Assembly: GCA_028287745.1 (NCBI GenBank)
Contig: JAQBPB010000044.1
Location: 1-42,819 of the forward strand
Length of the DNA stretch: 42,819 nucleotides
Source of the DNA: Chloroflexota bacterium
GTDB taxonomy: Bacteria; Chloroflexota; Chloroflexia; Chloroheliales; Chloroheliaceae
Direction: 5' to 3'
Positions 42,534-42,819 of this stretch are shown piece by piece. The stretch's first letter is position 1; each line of letters starts with the position of its first letter. Below the pieces are notes generated by a model that worked only from the letters and a program-made list of their open reading frames with translations, did not search any database and had not been told where the DNA came from. The translations under genes were made by a program, and so were the position numbers.

Positions 42534-42819
42534 ATGAAAATGACCTTCGGCACTGTGCTGGCCGGGGCAGTCTTAATTGTAATCACGGTGGTGTTTATGA
42601 CGTTAGGGGTTTCAACCCTGACCTTCCAACCACTACCTTCGGATTCGGCCAGGCCGCTTACCGAGCAGGAAGAGCGAGGCCGCCAGATCTACATGGGTAA
42701 CGGCTGCGTCTATTGCCATACCCAGTATATCCGGCCCCAGGACTGGACCGCCGCCGGAGGTGGTAAAGCCTCACGGGTCGCCCAGGCCGGTGACTATGTC
42801 TTCCAGAAGACGATGCTGT
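42534..42819 (+). CDS. CcoO-like monoheme cytochrome c (cbb3-type oxidase subunit II), 3' end cut by window
   Basis: The visible 95 residues start with one transmembrane helix (about 6-30), followed by LTEQEERGRQIYMGNGCVYCHTQYIRP. The CVYCH heme c motif inside GCVYCHTQYIRP matches CcoO, the monoheme subunit of cbb3 cytochrome oxidases. A SRVAQAGDYVFQKTML segment fits the family too. It would pass electrons to the heme-copper subunit of a terminal oxidase on the outer membrane face. The ATG has GGAGGAAG at 42521-42528. Other oxidase genes would lie beyond the window end. A standalone CcoO-like cytochrome in another complex is possible. Confidence 0.8.
   Translation, partial: MKMTFGTVLAGAVLIVITVVFMTLGVSTLTFQPLPSDSARPLTEQEERGRQIYMGNGCVYCHTQYIRPQDWTAAGGGKASRVAQAGDYVFQKTML

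Overview
The window is a GC-rich bacterial chromosome segment with ordinary housekeeping and signalling genes. The best guess at its source is the phylum Chloroflexota. This rests on inference from several features together: paired C-terminal repeats of the 'YFxETGH...FGxP...VQYFERxRFEYHPE' type on a glycoside hydrolase, a DUF4446 membrane protein, a CruF-type carotenoid protein, many GAF/PAS histidine kinases, a cbb3-like monoheme cytochrome, and frequent GTG/TTG starts. No rRNA, tRNA, CRISPR array, insertion sequence or prophage was recognised.

Layout. 1-1790: the 3' part of a secreted-type glycoside hydrolase. 1791-2313: non-coding, with a possible degraded minus-strand gene end. 2314-8082: a two-gene unit made of a giant RecB-like nuclease/SF1 helicase and a QueC-like PP-loop ATPase. 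8110-11770 (minus): a DUF4446 membrane protein and a 970-residue multi-PAS/GAF kinase. 11973-14378: a D,D-carboxypeptidase with an unusual C-terminal transmembrane segment and helical domain. 14557-17304: a REC-GAF-PAS kinase and an acetyltransferase. 17422-19665: a carotenoid hydratase-like protein and phosphoglycerate kinase. 19830-20063: a frameshifted remnant of a Uma2-family nuclease.

20069-26896 is a minus-strand block: GT39-like glycosyltransferase, FemAB-like transferase, NYN ribonuclease, aminotransferase, HEAT-repeat protein and DUF4342 protein. 27140-30494 alternates strands: a divergent adenylate kinase, an acyl-CoA thioesterase, an Fe-S uracil-DNA glycosylase and a LysR regulator. 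30707-40916 is a plus-strand run: DegV, RecG, a RusA-type resolvase with what looks like a leaderless promoter, GuaA, an OmpR-type regulator, a kinase with receiver-like domains, a stand-alone receiver and an aminotransferase. 40917-41535 is a gene-free stretch with a MITE-like inverted repeat and several hairpins. 41536-42066 is a small secreted protein, and 42534 to the window end is the start of a CcoO-like cytochrome with a good sigma-70-type promoter.

Themes. DNA maintenance genes recur (nuclease-helicase, Fe-S UDG, RecG, RusA), as do two-component proteins (three kinases, two response regulators) and cell envelope enzymes (D,D-carboxypeptidase, FemAB, GT39). The most unusual signals are the frameshifted Uma2 remnant, the nuclease-helicase/PP-loop pair, arginine-rich insertions inside catalytic or receiver folds of two kinases, the leaderless rusA promoter, and the structured gene-free region at 41 kb. 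No complete new system could be proven from the sequence alone.
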